64,000 nt of DNA from Kitasatospora sp. NA04385 (GCF_013364235.1 NZ_CP054919.1:3880701-3944700); one strand, 5' to 3'; positions 18,154 through 26,807 are shown, numbered from the stretch's first letter. Notes: generated by a model not told the origin, from the sequence alone. Made by a program: numbers and translations.

Positions 18154-18537
18154 TCAGCGGACGGTGTAGCGGGCAACACCGCTGACGATGTCCGCCTGCA
18201 CGGCCTGGCCCCGGCGGACCAGGCGCAGCAGGCTCAGGCGCACCGGGCCGGGTCGGCGGCCGAGGTGGCGGGCGAGATCGGCGGCGCTGCTGGGGGTCCG
18301 GACCAGCCGCAGGCGGTGCAAGACCTCAGTGTCGGTGCGCCGATCCAAGACGGTGGCGGCGCCCCAAAGGTTGAAGGCGGCCAGGCCCATGACGATCAGA
18401 TGCCAGGCGACAACGGGGTCATGGTCGAAGGCGTCGTGGACGGTGAGGACGGCGCAGGTCAGCGCCGTGGCAGCGCTCGCGGCGCCCCAGAGCAGAACAG
18501 CGGCCTTACGGGTGCGGACGAACAGCTTCGGCTTCAA
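18154..18537 (-). CDS. Membrane protein with C-terminal winged-helix-like domain
   Basis: 127 residues. Two hydrophobic segments (AAVLLWGAASAATALTCAVL; AWHLIVMGLAAFNLWGAATVL) are followed by a basic helical domain (SAADLARHLGRRPGPVRLSL, then LRLVRRGQAVQADIVSGVAR) that resembles a winged helix. The topology suggests a membrane-anchored DNA- or protein-binding module, as in some plasmid spread or partition factors. TTG at 18537 has GGAG five bases upstream. The gene ends next to the 22-bp terminator hairpin. Confidence 0.65.
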   Translation of the reverse strand: MKPKLFVRTRKAAVLLWGAASAATALTCAVLTVHDAFDHDPVVAWHLIVMGLAAFNLWGAATVLDRRTDTEVLHRLRLVRTPSSAADLARHLGRRPGPVRLSLLRLVRRGQAVQADIVSGVARYTVR

Positions 18538-18598
18538 GGCTTCTCCAGATCGGCGGAGCGAGGGGGTCGGACGGGCCGGGGTGGCGGTGTGCCGTCGG

Positions 18599-18859
18599 CT
18601 ACTCGGAAGGGCGGCGCTGCGGCGGCACCTGCGCGACGGCGAGGGCCAGCACGGTGTTCTGGAGCCGGTGGAGCTTGATCTGGAGGCTGACCTGCTGGCA
18701 GCAGGTCAGGGCGAGGGAAGTGCACAGGAGTACGTGGTGCAGGACCAGGCAGACGGCGGCGGTGGAGGCGGTGGCGACGGTGCCGACGATAGCGATGTAG
18801 CGGACCGAGGCGAAGAGGCCGACGAGCTTGGAGTCCGGGACGGCGGGAGTGGAGGTGAT
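18599..18859 (-). CDS. Small membrane protein, apparent ATC start
   Basis: 86-residue protein with one or two membrane segments (YIAIVGTVATASTAAVCLVL; HHVLLCTSLALTCCQQVSL) and a basic C-terminus ending QRRPSE. The frame carries no ATG, GTG or TTG nearby. The only codon with a ribosome binding site (AGGAAGGG, seven bases upstream) is ATC at 18859-18857, beginning ITSTPAVPDSKL, a typical N-terminus apart from the first residue. The same frame stays open upstream into the next gene, so a fusion or a decayed start is possible. No family is recognised. Confidence 0.5.
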   Translation of the reverse strand: MTSTPAVPDSKLVGLFASVRYIAIVGTVATASTAAVCLVLHHVLLCTSLALTCCQQVSLQIKLHRLQNTVLALAVAQVPPQRRPSE

Positions 18860-18908
18860 GGGGCGTCCCTTCCTGTCGGGCGGGGGGGAACGTCCATGTT
18901 TGCTCTGG

Positions 18909-19267
18909 TCAGGCCGGTTCGCGTAGCGGATGGCGTCTGCCCCAGGCGAACACCGCGCCGAAGTTCCACGACTCCAGCTCCGGGGCGTTCGGCCCGGCAC
19001 GGGCCGGTTCCGCCATGTCCGGGAGTTGGGCGGGCATGCTGGTGCGGTGAACCGTCGAGGACCCCGTAGGAGCCGACGCCGTGCCCGTGCGGCGCAGCTC
19101 GGTATCAGCCTGTACGAGCTTGAGCAGGACGCCGTCGGCCGCGGCGGTGAGGATGCTGCGGATCCGCCCGTGCCCCGGGCCGGCCCCGAGCGAGCGGCGG
19201 AGCCGGTGCGCTGCTGCACGGCGGCGGTGACCCGCAGGGTGGCGCTGGGCGGGACGGTGATGGTCAC
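18909..19267 (-). pseudogene. Frameshifted small gene
   Basis: Coding character switches frame within this stretch. From the GTG at 19267 one frame reads VTITVPPSATLRVTAAVQQR with almost every codon ending in G/C. After about 19185-19155 another frame takes over (RSILTAAADGVLLKLVQADT, then LESWNFGAVFAWGRRHPL) and stops at 18909. A one-base insertion or deletion in the GC run around 19165-19180 would join them into one protein of about 118 residues. This may be a real lesion, a programmed shift or a sequencing error. No family is recognised. Confidence 0.45.
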
Positions 19268-19318
19268 CAGCGTCCACGAGCTGGACTGCGGGGTGTGGGG
19301 GTCGGGGCGGTGAGCGCA

Positions 19319-19358
19319 GGGCGGCGCGCGTACCGGGGGGTGTCGGAGCGCGCCGCCC
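19319..19358. terminator. Hairpin terminator at the end of the minus-strand gene series
   Basis: A perfect 11-bp inverted repeat (GGGCGGCGCGC at 19319-19329, GCGCGCCGCCC at 19348-19358) lies 51 bases downstream of the stop at 19409. It is well placed to end the long leftward transcript. Confidence 0.6.
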
Positions 19359-19408
19359 GTCGGGCGGTCCAACGAGAGCGGCGGGAGTCGGTCACGCCGG
19401 GGTGGTGG

Positions 19409-20725
19409 TCAGCGTCTGGGTGCGGAGCGGTCGGCGGTGCCGGGGAGGGCGGCCGGGCGGCCGAAATTCGCTGCTCGCGAGGCGGCTTGCCGGGTGCGGA
19501 TGAAATCGGCCTGCGCCCACCAGGCGGTGCGCAGCTGGAGGCCGTCGTCGGTGTCGGCGCGGGCGTGCTTGAGCAGTTGCAGCTGCTCGCCCATGCCGCG
19601 GGTGCCGGCGAGCGGCATCGCGCGGTGCGGGACCGCGGAGGCGAGGGCGCGCGCGTACTTGCCGCCGCCGAGGAAGATCACGTCGGCGTGCTCCAGGTCG
19701 AGCGCGGCTGCCTGGTGGCGCAGTTGCTCGCCGGTGACGGCACGCGGGTCGGTGATGCGGAGGTCGTAGGGGGCCAGGAGGCGGTCGGTGGGCACCAGCC
19801 CGGCCTGGGCGGAGAGGATGTAGACGGTGCCCCAGTCGCCGGTGAGGACCTCGGCGGTGCGGCGCAGGGCCCGGTGGTAGCTGCCGGTGTAGAGGTCTCC
19901 GGCCGGCACGGTGGTCGCCCCGGGTGCCGGGGCGGCCTTGCGGGATCCGCAGGCGACGACGACCGCGCGGCGCGGCAGGGCGCGGGCTCCCTGCTCCAGC
20001 GCGTACTGGCGTCCGGCCTCGGTGAGGTGGACGGCGAGTGCGAACTGGTGGTCGCGGGTGATCCGGTGGCCGTCGGGCAGAGGCCGGACCTGGGCCATGC
20101 CCCGCTCGATCAGGTAGTCCAGCGTGCGCTGGTGCAAGCGCTTGTCGAGGAGGTGCTCGGGCTGGGCCGCGGCGGCGAGGACCGCTGCGTGCGCGACGTC
20201 GGGCATCCGGCCGGCGGCGGTGCGCACGAGCGCGGTCCGCTCCGCCCGCGTGGGCCTGGGCAGGGCGGCCTTCGGCGGGGCGGCTTCGGCGCGCCGCCGG
20301 GCGTCCAGGACGAGGGGCGCGTGCTCGGCCCAGCTGACGATCTCGTGCCAGATCTCGGCCGCGACGTTCTCCCGCAGCGGGTGGTCCTCCTCGTGCGGGG
20401 AGTCGATCATCGCGTGGAGGGTGCGATGGGCGCTGGAAAGGGTTGCCACGAGGGTGCGGTGGGCGTGGGTGACGTCGGGCGTGGTGGGGCGGGCGACGTC
20501 CTTGGTCAGGAGCAGGAAGGGGACGCCGTGCTCCAGGACGGCCCGGAAGTGCCGCCAGGCGGCGAGGTCTCGGGTGACGATGCCGCTCTCCCAGCCGCCG
20601 GTGTCCACGACCTGGCCGTCCCTGTCGCAGAAGGAGTCGCTGACCGCGTTCCAGTCGGCCATGGCCTGCTGGATGCCGCGGACGGCAGTGGAGACGGCGT
20701 CGATCGGGTCGGTGGGCGTGGGCAT
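19409..20725 (-). CDS. DUF6884-like domain protein
   Basis: 438 residues. The N-terminal 200 residues are helical without a recognised domain. A winged-helix-like stretch follows (RTLDYLIERGMAQVRPLPDG). From about residue 265 comes a compact alpha/beta domain starting AVVVACGSRKAAPAPG, with GDLYTGSYHRALRRTAEVL, VYILSAQAGLVPTDRLLAPY and DVIFLGGGKYARAL. This CGSxK...LYTxSxxx...ILSAxxGL...PY pattern is the DUF6884 type, remotely like YaaA; catalysis is unproven. ATG at 20725 follows GGAAC. It is the last intact gene of the long minus-strand series and ends with a short basic tail (DRSAPRR). Confidence 0.65.
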   Translation of the reverse strand: MPTPTDPIDAVSTAVRGIQQAMADWNAVSDSFCDRDGQVVDTGGWESGIVTRDLAAWRHFRAVLEHGVPFLLLTKDVARPTTPDVTHAHRTLVATLSSAHRTLHAMIDSPHEEDHPLRENVAAEIWHEIVSWAEHAPLVLDARRRAEAAPPKAALPRPTRAERTALVRTAAGRMPDVAHAAVLAAAAQPEHLLDKRLHQRTLDYLIERGMAQVRPLPDGHRITRDHQFALAVHLTEAGRQYALEQGARALPRRAVVVACGSRKAAPAPGATTVPAGDLYTGSYHRALRRTAEVLTGDWGTVYILSAQAGLVPTDRLLAPYDLRITDPRAVTGEQLRHQAAALDLEHADVIFLGGGKYARALASAVPHRAMPLAGTRGMGEQLQLLKHARADTDDGLQLRTAWWAQADFIRTRQAASRAANFGRPAALPGTADRSAPRR

Positions 20726-20761
20726 GGGTTCCGTTCACGGGGTCGGTGTCGGCGCGGTGTT

Positions 20762-21619
20762 CTACCGGCCGGCGGTGTTCGCCGGGGCGGCGGTGGCCGG
20801 GGCGGCCGAAGGGGTGGAGGAGACCGGCGCGGGGGCCGGGGTGGGGGCGCTGCTCTTGCTGCGGGCCGCCAGCGCCGCGGGCGAGAGGCCCTCCTCGCCG
20901 GTCTCGGCGAGGGAGCGGATGGTGACGTGCGGGCGGGTGTAGGTGAGGTCGCGGAAGTCGGCGGTGCGCAGCAGGGGTTCGTCGCTGGCGAGTTCGCGGG
21001 TGAAGGCGGCCAGGACGCGCGAGGGGGTGCCGGTGGTGAACTGCGCCTCCCAGTAGCTGTTGGGGCCGTAGGAGGAGACGGTCGCGGCGGCCCTCCCCCG
21101 CAGCTCGTGCAGGCCGGACGGGACCTTGGCAACGGCGTTGGCGTAGCCGTCGGGGGGCCGGAAGGTGACGGCTCCGCGCGGGTTGACCTCGTCCGTCCAG
21201 CCGGCCCGGGCCAGGGGGATCAGCCCGAGGGCCAGCAGGCCCCGGACGTAGGGCTCGCGGGCGCCGGCCGGGGCCTCGTCCAGGATGACTTCCGCCTCGG
21301 TGACGGTGGCGGCCAGCAGTTCGATCGGGACGGACGAGCGGACGGTGAGGCTCCAGGCGATCTGGGCCCCGTGGTGCTGGGCGCCCCACACGGTCCACTC
21401 GGGGAAAGTACCGCGCGGCAGGTGGACGCCGAGTCGGCCGCAGGAGCGGATCAGCCGGTCTTCGCGGGGCTGCTGCCAGCCCCGGTCGGTGAGGAACTCG
21501 GCGAGGAGCCGCTCGTCGTCGTGCAGAGGGCCGACGAAGTGGCGGGGGGTGACGGCGACCATGTTGGAGGGATCGGCCCAGTCCTGGCGCTCGATCAGGT
21601 CGCGGAAGCTGGTGGACAG
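20762..21619 (-). CDS. DUF317 protein (apparent CTG start)
   Basis: 285-residue protein with two DUF317-type units: VTPRHFVGPLHDDERLLAEF with WTVWGAQHHGAQIAWSLTV, and VTFRPPDGYANAVAKVPSGL with YWEAQFTTGTPSRVLAAFTR. DUF317 is common on actinobacterial plasmids; its function is unknown. No standard start lies upstream of the ATG at 21562. The coding-like segment STSFRDLIERQDWADPSN precedes it and begins at CTG 21619, with GGAG exactly six bases upstream. A Ser/Ala/Pro-rich tail ends ANTAGR. It is 26 bases downstream of the next DUF317 gene. Confidence 0.7.
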   Translation of the reverse strand: MSTSFRDLIERQDWADPSNMVAVTPRHFVGPLHDDERLLAEFLTDRGWQQPREDRLIRSCGRLGVHLPRGTFPEWTVWGAQHHGAQIAWSLTVRSSVPIELLAATVTEAEVILDEAPAGAREPYVRGLLALGLIPLARAGWTDEVNPRGAVTFRPPDGYANAVAKVPSGLHELRGRAAATVSSYGPNSYWEAQFTTGTPSRVLAAFTRELASDEPLLRTADFRDLTYTRPHVTIRSLAETGEEGLSPAALAARSKSSAPTPAPAPVSSTPSAAPATAAPANTAGR

Positions 21620-21645
21620 GGCAGTCTCCGGTGGTGGGGCGGCGG

Positions 21646-23139
21646 TTATCGGGTGTGCGCGGTGCGGCGGGCCGACTGGTCGGCCGCTTGCGGTGTCGGG
21701 CGGGGAGCGGCCGGGGCCGTGCCGGGTGACGGTGCGGTGTGCAGGCTGCGCACGCGCGAGGCGGCTGCGGCCGGGGACAGCGGCGGGGAAGCGGCCGCGA
21801 GGCGCACCGAGGTGAGGAGCTGCCGAGGAATCCGGCCGGCGTCGCGCGGGAGCGGGGCCGGGTCGGCCAGCTCCGTTATCAGGGCGCGGACAAGGTGCGG
21901 CGGGGTGAGACTGGTCAGGTGGGCGTGCCAGCGTCCCGAGGGGGCGGTGACGTCGAAGGATGCGCCCCAGCGCAGGGGGCTAGCGAGGGCTTCGGCGATC
22001 GTGGTCTGCGGGGAGTGCGGGGCCCGGCCGTGCGGGATGCTCGCGCTCGCGTAACCGCCGGGCGCGCGCAGGCGCAGACAGGTGGCGTCGGAGTACGCGC
22101 TCCATCCGGCCGAGGTGAGCGGGTCGACGGCCTCACCCAGCGTCATGTCCCCGCCCTGGACGTAGGTGAAGTCGGTACCGAGGTCGATGTCGGCGGCCAC
22201 CGAGTCGGTCAGGTGCTCCAGCCAGGCGTCGGTAATCTCGCTGGGCGTGTTCGGGGTGAAGCGTGCCCGCCACGCCACGTTGATATCGAGGGGGTGCGGG
22301 TTCGCGTACACCCGCAGGCCACCCTCTGGGCTTGTCTCCATGCGTGCCCGTCCGCAGGGGCTGACCACCTGGCCGGGTTTGGCGGCGTGCCACAGGTCCG
22401 AGAGGCGCGGCGGCATCGGCCCGCGGTCCGCAGGGCCGGCCAGGTAACGGGGGGAGACCAGGGAGCGGGGCCCCGGCGAAGGCGGGAGCGGTTCGAGAGA
22501 CATCCGCTCCCGGTGAGCGGCGGGCACCTGGTCCGTCGGGCGCACCGCCGGGCGCAGCAGGGCGGCCGCGGCGCTGTGCAGCAGGAAGGCGGGGGCGTGC
22601 GGGCTGAAGGTGACGCTCCACGTGCCGTGGTCGGCGGCGCCGGTGAGCACCGTGGGGGCGCTCTCGTCGTACAGGGAGCGGGTGAGGGCGGCCAGGCGGT
22701 CGGGGGCGAGCAGGACGTCGTGGCCGTCGCGCTGCCCGAGCGCCCACCCGCCCTCCCGCAGCACCGCGAGGGCACCGCCCCAGCCGGGTGCCGGGTAGCA
22801 GGCTTGCCCGGAGGCGTACTCCAGCCGGTGCGCGAGGTCGGACAGGACGGTGGCGGTGACCTCGCCCGGGGTGGCGTCGTCGAAGGCGAACCACCAGGGC
22901 CGACGTGTCCACATCGGGTTCGAGAACTCCAGTTCCCAACCGGGGGATTCACCGAGGAGGTCGAAGCGGCGGCCCAGCCACGCCATCTGCTGGGGGCAGC
23001 GCAGGACCGGGCCGGAGTAGGTGCTGCGGTGCAGCCTCCAGCCGAAGTGGTCGACAAGGTCGGCGATGGCGTCGTCGGTGCCTGTGCCGGGGCCGGCGAG
23101 GTGCAGCGGTCGGACGAGCAGGTGCGGGGCAGTGGGCAG
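21646..23139 (-). CDS. Multi-domain DUF317 protein (apparent CTG start)
   Basis: 497 residues with three DUF317-like units: HLLVRPLHLAGPGTGTDDAI, VSPRYLAGPADRGPMPPRLS, and a third with APGGYASASIPHGRAPH. Each ends in a pattern like WWFAFDDATPGEVTATVLSD, WRARFTPNTPSEITDAWLEH or WHAHLTSLTPPHLVRALITE. The frame has a TGA at 23152-23154 and then only GTT and CTG before the conserved region. CTG at 23139 has AAGGA eight bases upstream, whereas the ATG at 22986 would cut the first domain. The tail ends QSARRTAHTR. Function unknown. Confidence 0.72.
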   Translation of the reverse strand: MPTAPHLLVRPLHLAGPGTGTDDAIADLVDHFGWRLHRSTYSGPVLRCPQQMAWLGRRFDLLGESPGWELEFSNPMWTRRPWWFAFDDATPGEVTATVLSDLAHRLEYASGQACYPAPGWGGALAVLREGGWALGQRDGHDVLLAPDRLAALTRSLYDESAPTVLTGAADHGTWSVTFSPHAPAFLLHSAAAALLRPAVRPTDQVPAAHRERMSLEPLPPSPGPRSLVSPRYLAGPADRGPMPPRLSDLWHAAKPGQVVSPCGRARMETSPEGGLRVYANPHPLDINVAWRARFTPNTPSEITDAWLEHLTDSVAADIDLGTDFTYVQGGDMTLGEAVDPLTSAGWSAYSDATCLRLRAPGGYASASIPHGRAPHSPQTTIAEALASPLRWGASFDVTAPSGRWHAHLTSLTPPHLVRALITELADPAPLPRDAGRIPRQLLTSVRLAAASPPLSPAAAASRVRSLHTAPSPGTAPAAPRPTPQAADQSARRTAHTR

Positions 23140-23151
23140 AACGGGGTTCCT

Positions 23152-24177
23152 TCACAGGGTCGGTCGGGCCGGCAGGTGGGCAGCCGGCGGGGCGGGGGCG
23201 GGGGCCGCTGCGGTGGCGGGGCGGATGACTGGCGCCGGGTGTGTGGCGGAGCGGACGCGCGCGGCAGCGTGCCGGCCGGCGGCCTGCGGGGCGAGGGGGC
23301 GGGCGGCGAGTTGGAACGCCTGGCGTTGCCGCTGCTGCGGCCAGGACTCCAGCTGCTCCACGCGGTCGGGCAGTGCCGGGTCCAGGAGGGAGTGCACGCG
23401 CAGGCCGGCGGCGTCCAGCACCGCGGTGAGGGCGGCGGCCTCGATGACCGGCGCGAGGTCCGCATCGAGGCCCTCGCGGTCGCAGATGTATTCGCCGCCG
23501 CCCGCCAGGACGTCCGTGGCGCCCGTCAGCTCCTCGTCGAAGCGCACTTCGGCGGCGAGCAGCAGGGACCGAACGGCTTGGCGCAGCACCAGGGCGTCGC
23601 GCGGATCGCTGTGCCAGCGGCGGCCGTCGCTCACGTACGCGGGTGCGTCCTCGGGCTCCGAGCCGGATTCGCCGGCGGCGGTCCCGTCGGCCGTCTCGGC
23701 TCCGCTAGGCGGGCTCGTGCCGATCTCCCGTGCCAGCACGGCGCGCAGGGCGCCGCTGTAGCGGGGCAGCAGCCGGGTGCGGACGGCGAAGGCGGCGCGG
23801 GCGGGGTCGGAGCCGACGGTGATGCCCTGCGGGGTGAGGTCCTCGAAGTCATAGGCGGTGCCGAGGGCTTCGGGCAGCAGGGGCGCGACGGCGTACTGGC
23901 CGGTGTACGGGTGCGGGCGTGGCAGGACGAGCAGCGTCCGCAGCCCGCCGTCCGTGACGATTCCCGCGCGCTGGTAGGCGAGCGCCCACAAGATCCAGTC
24001 AGCGACGGCCTGGTCCCACAACTGATCGTGCAGGTCGGAGCGGGCGGCGCCGGTGCTGATGTCGATGCTGTCGGCGGACCATGTGCCCGGCAGCCGGGCG
24101 GCGAGGTCCTGGCCGAACTGGAGCAGCGTGCCGACCTGTTCGTCGGGGGTGGTGGCGAGGTCGGGGCCGGTCAGCAT
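23152..24177 (-). CDS. Hypothetical protein, plasmid accessory type
   Basis: 341-residue cytosolic protein without a recognised domain. Visible features are an acidic helical N-terminus (LTGPDLATTPDEQVGTLLQF), a central region SDLHDQLWDQAVADWILWAL with LVLPRPHPYTGQYAVAPLLP, an acidic linker GESGSEPEDAPAY, and a C-terminal helical part with REGLDADLAPVIEAAALTAV. It ends in an Ala/Pro-rich tail (RPATAAAPAPAPPAAHL). ATG at 24177 overlaps the end of the next gene by seven bases; the longer frame to 24450 only reads shadow sequence. Its stop lies 13 bases before the CTG of the DUF317 gene. Confidence 0.65.
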   Translation of the reverse strand: MLTGPDLATTPDEQVGTLLQFGQDLAARLPGTWSADSIDISTGAARSDLHDQLWDQAVADWILWALAYQRAGIVTDGGLRTLLVLPRPHPYTGQYAVAPLLPEALGTAYDFEDLTPQGITVGSDPARAAFAVRTRLLPRYSGALRAVLAREIGTSPPSGAETADGTAAGESGSEPEDAPAYVSDGRRWHSDPRDALVLRQAVRSLLLAAEVRFDEELTGATDVLAGGGEYICDREGLDADLAPVIEAAALTAVLDAAGLRVHSLLDPALPDRVEQLESWPQQRQRQAFQLAARPLAPQAAGRHAAARVRSATHPAPVIRPATAAAPAPAPPAAHLPARPTL

Positions 24178-24953
24178 CGGCGGCCCCCGGTCAGTGGCGC
24201 AGCCGGTGCGGGTGCCGCCGGTGCGGGCGGACGCACCGCCCCCAGGGGCAGGCGGACAGGGCGCGAGAGTGAGAGTGCCGCCGAGCGCCGGTCGACCGGG
24301 CCTCCGGCCGGGGTGGGAGTGGAGAGCAGGGTCAGGTTCGCGACGGGAAGATCGCTGACCGGGCGGGCGGCACTCCGGTCGCCGACGGCCAGTTCCAACG
24401 CGGCATTGACAACATAGTTCGGTGCATCGCGCTCGAAGTCCGCCGCCCAACCTCCGGCGTCGGCGCGACCGTTCTTGACCATGATGGTCAGCTTCTCCGG
24501 GCTGCGGAGGCGTTCGTTGAACTCGGCGGTGGCCTGCCGATCAGGCGACACCCACGTGCGTACCAGGCTGGTCATCGACCTTGGTGCACGGTATGTCCAG
24601 TTGCTGCCGGACATGACGCTATTGGGGTCGCCGAGGCGCTCCAGGCGGGTAGGGGCGGCGCCGCGGAGTGAGTGGGCGACGGTGAGTACGGTGGCGCCGA
24701 GGATCTCGGCGGGCGTGCCGGCGGTGAAGGTGACCGACCACAGGTCGTATCCGCCCTCGGGAGCCGTACGGGCGAGGAACCAGAGGTCGTCGTCGGCCGG
24801 TGGTTCGAGCCGTGCTGACCCGCAGGGCGAGCGCAGGATGCTGACGCCGTTGTGCTCCGGGCGCCAGCCGAGGCGGGAGAGAGCCGTGGTGACGGCGGAG
24901 GTGTCACCGGGGCCGGCGAGGTAGAGCGGTTGGACGTGGAGGGAAGTGGTGAT
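24171..24953 (-). CDS. DUF317 protein (apparent ATC start)
   Basis: 260 residues with a clear DUF317 unit at the N-terminus (HVQPLYLAGPGDTSAVTTAL, then DLWSVTFTAGTPAEILGATV), and a second helical region VNAALELAVGDRSAARPVSD. No standard start is near the domain. The codon following GAGGAAA is ATC at 24953-24951, giving ITTSLHVQ, and the frame simply stays open further upstream through the neighbouring gene. The tail is Ala/Pro-rich and ends LTGGRRC. The stop overlaps the next ATG. Confidence 0.68.
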   Translation of the reverse strand: MTTSLHVQPLYLAGPGDTSAVTTALSRLGWRPEHNGVSILRSPCGSARLEPPADDDLWFLARTAPEGGYDLWSVTFTAGTPAEILGATVLTVAHSLRGAAPTRLERLGDPNSVMSGSNWTYRAPRSMTSLVRTWVSPDRQATAEFNERLRSPEKLTIMVKNGRADAGGWAADFERDAPNYVVNAALELAVGDRSAARPVSDLPVANLTLLSTPTPAGGPVDRRSAALSLSRPVRLPLGAVRPPAPAAPAPAAPLTGGRRC

Positions 24954-25828
24954 GGTCGGGGTTTCCTCTTCGGTTGGCTGCGGTGGACGGGCACCGGTCG
25001 CAGCAGCCGGTGGTGGCCGGCACCGGTCGGTCGGTGCGTGGGTACAGGGAGCGGATGAGGGGCGGTCAGCGGCTCGGCGGCCGACCGGTGCTCCGGCGGG
25101 GCGGCGGGCGGCGGGGCGCTGACGACGTGCGCCCAGCCGGCGGCCGCGGAGGAGGTGCCGAGCAAGGCCGCCGCGGCGCGGGCGCTGGGCGACAGGACGG
25201 CCAGCGGGAGCGGGGAGTCGAGGTCTTCGGTCCACGCGAGGGCCTCCTCGACGCTGGCGAAGTGGCCCTCGCGCAGGGTGCGGGTGTCGTCGTCGACCTG
25301 GCGGCGGTCGTGGAAGACGCGCACCGACCGGGCGGGGTCGGCGGCCAGGGTGTCGGTGGCGATGACCCAGGTGTCGTACGGCGGGGTGTCGAAGCTGTAG
25401 TCGTCATGGATTTCGAACCGGAGGGTGCCGGAGCCCCGCAGCAGCACCTCGATACGCTCAGTCTCCCCGTCTGCCGGTTCGATCCCGCCGTGGCGGGTGA
25501 AGGCCGCCGGGTCGGCGCCGCGCCGGACCAGCCAGGCTTCGGCCAAGGCGACCAGGGGGTGCCACGCTCGCTCCATCTCGACCACTTCCGCCGCCCGGTC
25601 GCGCTGGACGCGGACAGCGACCATCGCGAGCAGACCCGGCACGTCGTCGAACGCGTGCGCGCCGTTGTAGAGGACGAGATAGGAGGTGTCGCGCTCACCG
25701 TCGACGCGGTGCTGCTCTGAAACCGCGACGAGGTCCATGACGGCCAGGTGGGCATCGGTCTCGGCGCTGGCCGGTTCGAGGTCGTCGACGCGGAAGCCGA
25801 AGTTCGTGAAGGAGGGAGCGGGGTCGAT
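24572..25828 (-). CDS. Unassigned accessory protein with disturbed 3' end (apparent ATC start)
   Basis: The convincing part (about 25828 to 25080) reads IDPAPSFTNFGFRVDDLEPA, then LVLYNGAHAFDDVPGLLAMV, AEAWLVRRGADPAAFTRHGG and FASVEEALAWTEDLDSPLPL. It resembles the tandem paralogues at 40374 and 41436. An in-frame TGA at 25844-25846 is followed by no standard start until ATG 25738, so ATC at 25828 is the likely beginning. Past about 25080 the frame has no stop and overruns the next gene by 382 bases. A different frame stops at 25066 (TGRPPSR), as expected for these tails, so a small frameshift near 25090-25200 is likely. Confidence 0.5.
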   Translation of the reverse strand: MDPAPSFTNFGFRVDDLEPASAETDAHLAVMDLVAVSEQHRVDGERDTSYLVLYNGAHAFDDVPGLLAMVAVRVQRDRAAEVVEMERAWHPLVALAEAWLVRRGADPAAFTRHGGIEPADGETERIEVLLRGSGTLRFEIHDDYSFDTPPYDTWVIATDTLAADPARSVRVFHDRRQVDDDTRTLREGHFASVEEALAWTEDLDSPLPLAVLSPSARAAAALLGTSSAAAGWAHVVSAPPPAAPPEHRSAAEPLTAPHPLPVPTHRPTGAGHHRLLRPVPVHRSQPKRKPRPSPLPSTSNRSTSPAPVTPPPSPRLSPASAGARSTTASASCARPAGQHGSNHRPTTTSGSSPVRLPRADTTCGRSPSPPARPPRSSAPPYSPSPTHSAAPPLPAWSASATPIASCPAATGHTVHQGR

Positions 25829-25843
25829 GAGGGGTTCTTTCGG

Positions 25844-26779
25844 TCAGTGGCGCCGGGCGGTGTCGGATGCCGGGACGGGCAGCACGGTCTGCGCCGCGGG
25901 GCTGGGTGCGGTTCGGGAGGAAGTGCGGGTGGAGGCCCGTGCGGCTGCCGCACGGCCGGCGGCGGGATGCGGGGCGGACAGCTCCCGGTACAGGCCGATC
26001 AGGTCCTGCAGGTGCCGGTGGCGCTCGGCCCGCTGGGCCATGGCCGCTGCGAGCGCGGCGGGGACCGCGAAGGAGGGCACGTCGCGCGGATGGAACTCCC
26101 CCTCGGAGTCGGCGGCGGCGTCCTGGAGGCGCTGCCGGACGCCGTCGAGTTCCTGCACCGTGTGCTCCACGGCCGTCTGGACGCTCTTGTGCGCCGCGTC
26201 CAGCCGCAGCGCGGCCCGGCCGAGCTGCCGGACCAGTGAGCCCAGCGGGCCGCTGCTTCCCGCGCCGGACAGGGCGCGGATCCGGTCGACGCCGAGCGCC
26301 CGGTGGACGGCGAGGGTGCCAACCTCGGTGGGCAGCGGCGGCGCAGGCGTGTAGGCGACCGTGTGCGGGGTGTGCGGGTCGAGGACCCTTCGCAGGTCCT
26401 CGATCCCCTCCAGCCACTGCTCGCCCTTTTCTCGGTTGCCGGTCCGGCACCAGAGCTCCATGTCGTCCTGCACGCCGGCCAGCACCTTGTCGAGGGCGGT
26501 GGCGGCCAGCGGGCGCAGGTGCGCCGGGAGTTGCGGGATCTTCACCCGGGGCCAGTACGGGGCGCTGCCGTCCGGTCCGCCGGGGCACTGCGCGGCCACC
26601 AGGGCCGCGGCGGCGATGGCTTCGTCGCGCAGGTAGTAGTCGGGTTCGGGCGCGGCGTTGAAGCGCATCAGGCGCTCCTCGATGACGGCGCCTCGGCGCC
26701 CCGGCCGGGCGTTGCCGACCTCGGTGCCGAACTCTCCGGCGTGGTCGCTGTCGAACGCGCCGATGTCCCAGGTTCCCAA
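25844..26779 (-). CDS. DUF4259-type protein
   Basis: 311 residues. The start MGTWDIGAFDSDHAGEFGTE matches the opening of DUF4259 proteins (G-T-W-x-x-G-x-F-D-x-D), extended by a helical region (VEHTVQELDGVRQRLQDAAA) and an Ala/Arg tail ending SDTARRH. TTG at 26779 has a perfect AGGAGG five bases upstream, one of the best ribosome sites in the window. The domain is of unknown function and presumably cytosolic. It lies 28 bases downstream of the next gene, within the long minus-strand series. Confidence 0.75.
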   Translation of the reverse strand: MGTWDIGAFDSDHAGEFGTEVGNARPGRRGAVIEERLMRFNAAPEPDYYLRDEAIAAAALVAAQCPGGPDGSAPYWPRVKIPQLPAHLRPLAATALDKVLAGVQDDMELWCRTGNREKGEQWLEGIEDLRRVLDPHTPHTVAYTPAPPLPTEVGTLAVHRALGVDRIRALSGAGSSGPLGSLVRQLGRAALRLDAAHKSVQTAVEHTVQELDGVRQRLQDAAADSEGEFHPRDVPSFAVPAALAAAMAQRAERHRHLQDLIGLYRELSAPHPAAGRAAAARASTRTSSRTAPSPAAQTVLPVPASDTARRH

Positions 26780-26807
26780 GCTTGCCTCCTGGGCGTGTTG
26801 GCCCGGT

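Noticed and set aside
19295..22054. Very long plus-strand frame (over 900 codons) opposite the DUF6884-like and DUF317 genes
   Set aside because: It is Gly/Val/Arg-rich antisense shadow. The minus-strand frames carry recognisable domains, ribosome sites and G/C-ending codons.
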